Shown piece after piece: positions 62,886-64,000 of a stretch of 64,000 bases of DNA (within the stretch, counting starts at the first letter, position 1; every line of letters begins with the position of its first letter). This stretch comes from Sapria himalayana (lineage: Eukaryota > Streptophyta > Magnoliopsida > Malpighiales > Rafflesiaceae). A program made the position numbers and the translations under genes. Under the pieces are notes generated by a model. That model was not told the DNA's origin. It saw nothing but the letters and a program-made list of their open reading frames with translations, and did not search any database. The DNA is taken from NCBI GenBank assembly GCA_029783825.1, contig JAREIK010010186.1, positions 140,908 to 204,907 on the forward strand. Direction: 5' to 3'.

Positions 62886-64000
62886 TTATATATACATATA
62901 TATATATATATCAATCTAAGTGTCAATAGGTGTATCTTTCTTTTGATCTATCTGGCTTTCTATCTAACTAATATCTGCATATCTTTCTATCTATCCATCT
63001 ATCTATTTGCCTATATATCTATCTTTCTATCTGTCTATTTGTAGATCTATCTTTTTATATCTATCAATCTTCCTCTCTATCTATTTATCAGTCTATTAGT
63101 CTATTAGTCTATCTATTTATTTTCAATTTGTATATCAATCTATAAGTCTATCTATATTCTATCTATCTGTCTATCTATCTATTTATATATCTATCGATCA
63201 ATCTATCTATCTATATATCTATTAATTATCTATTTGTCTATCTACCTATATCGATCTATATATAGAAATATCTATCTATCTATCTCTCTCTATTTGTCTA
63301 TATATATATCTATCTATCTATTTATCTATTATCTATCTATCTATATATCTATTTATATATTTATCTATCTTTTTATCTATCTATCTAATTATCTAAATTT
63401 ATCTATCTATCTATTAGTCTATTTATATATCTAATAATTTATCTTTTTATCTATCTATCTATATACCAATTTATCTATCTATCTATCAATTGGTCTATCT
63501 TTTTCTCTCAATCTAAATAAGACTATCTATCAATCTGTCAATATACTTATCTAACTATTTGTATATTTGTCTATATGTTTATTATTTATATGTGACTATT
63601 TAGCTTTATGTTTATCTTTCTATTTGTTTATCTTTCTATCTGTCTATTTTTTTATCTATCCATCCATCTATCTATATATCAATTTATCTATCTTTTTGTC
63701 AATCAATCTATCTATCTGACTATTATCAATCAGTCTATTTATCCATATATTTATCTATCTGTCTATTTGTCTATTTGTCTATTTGTTTATATGTCTATAT
63801 GTTTATATTCTTTCCATCTAACTAAATATCTATCTGTCTATCTTTTTATGCCTATATATCTATTCTTTATCTATATTTGGACTATCATTCTATCTATCTA
63901 TCTATCTATTAATAATCTATCGACTTGCCTATCTGTCATAAATATATATTTTTATGTATCTTTACATCTACCAAATTATTTGTATATATATCTATCTATC
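62174..64000 (+). repeat. Degenerate (TCTA)n array, right block
   Basis: At about 62,173 the plus strand switches back from AGAT to TCTA through agatatattgaatatct and continues to the window end. Contains a (TTTA)n patch at about 62,716-62,745 and TA-rich tracts at 62,838-62,905. No gene seen. Confidence 0.95.

Overview
The window looks like AT-rich, repeat-dominated nuclear DNA of a flowering plant. The plant call rests on remnants of plant-type En/Spm (CACTA) transposases (TNP2 and Transposase_24 families), a Ulp1-like C48 peptidase of the kind carried by plant CACTA elements, a Ty1/copia gag remnant, a plant ARM-repeat gene of the ARIA/ABAP1 family, a plant RRM protein related to RBM7/SF3B4, and class I ARF GTPase copies. 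I cannot name the species. I found no intact protein-coding gene. Nearly every long open frame is an artefact of simple repeats, and all recognisable genes are broken.

Layout. Positions 1-12,552 are a degenerate (TCTA)n tetranucleotide array with an internal, almost identical 890-bp tandem duplication. At 12,556-17,917 a CACTA-type transposon (CACTA...TAGTG termini, palindromic subterminal repeats) interrupts the array. It carries a captured, intron-containing RRM gene fragment and a Ulp1-like peptidase remnant. The array resumes at 17,918-21,295 and then flips strand to (AGAT)n until about 21,575. From 21,576 to 58,869 lies a mosaic built from a recurring composite unit: ARF pseudogene, AT-rich repeat, conserved spacer, polypyrimidine tract, CACTA transposase, spacer, TATAC repeat, GC-rich trinucleotide island, spacer and CACTA subterminal repeat. 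There are three ARF copies (21,578; 41,284; 51,853), three transposase copies (27,155; 43,190; 54,961) and four trinucleotide islands. The middle (26.6-41 kb) also holds CACTA subterminal arrays, a small CACTA-like element, an ARIA/ABAP1-like pseudogene and a minus-strand copia gag remnant. From 58,870 to 62,172 the sequence is (AGAT)n, and it then flips back to (TCTA)n to the end.

Interpretation. The tetranucleotide arrays inside both strand switches have the opposite orientation to those outside. One inversion of about 40.9 kb (21,296-62,173) inside an ancestral array would explain both switches. The ARF copies have no introns yet share 3' flanks and repeats, which suggests one retrocopy that was later amplified as part of the larger repeat unit rather than three separate retropositions. 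The noteworthy points are structural: inversion, capture of host genes by CACTA elements, segmental amplification and GC-rich islands. I see no evidence for a new enzymatic or defence system.
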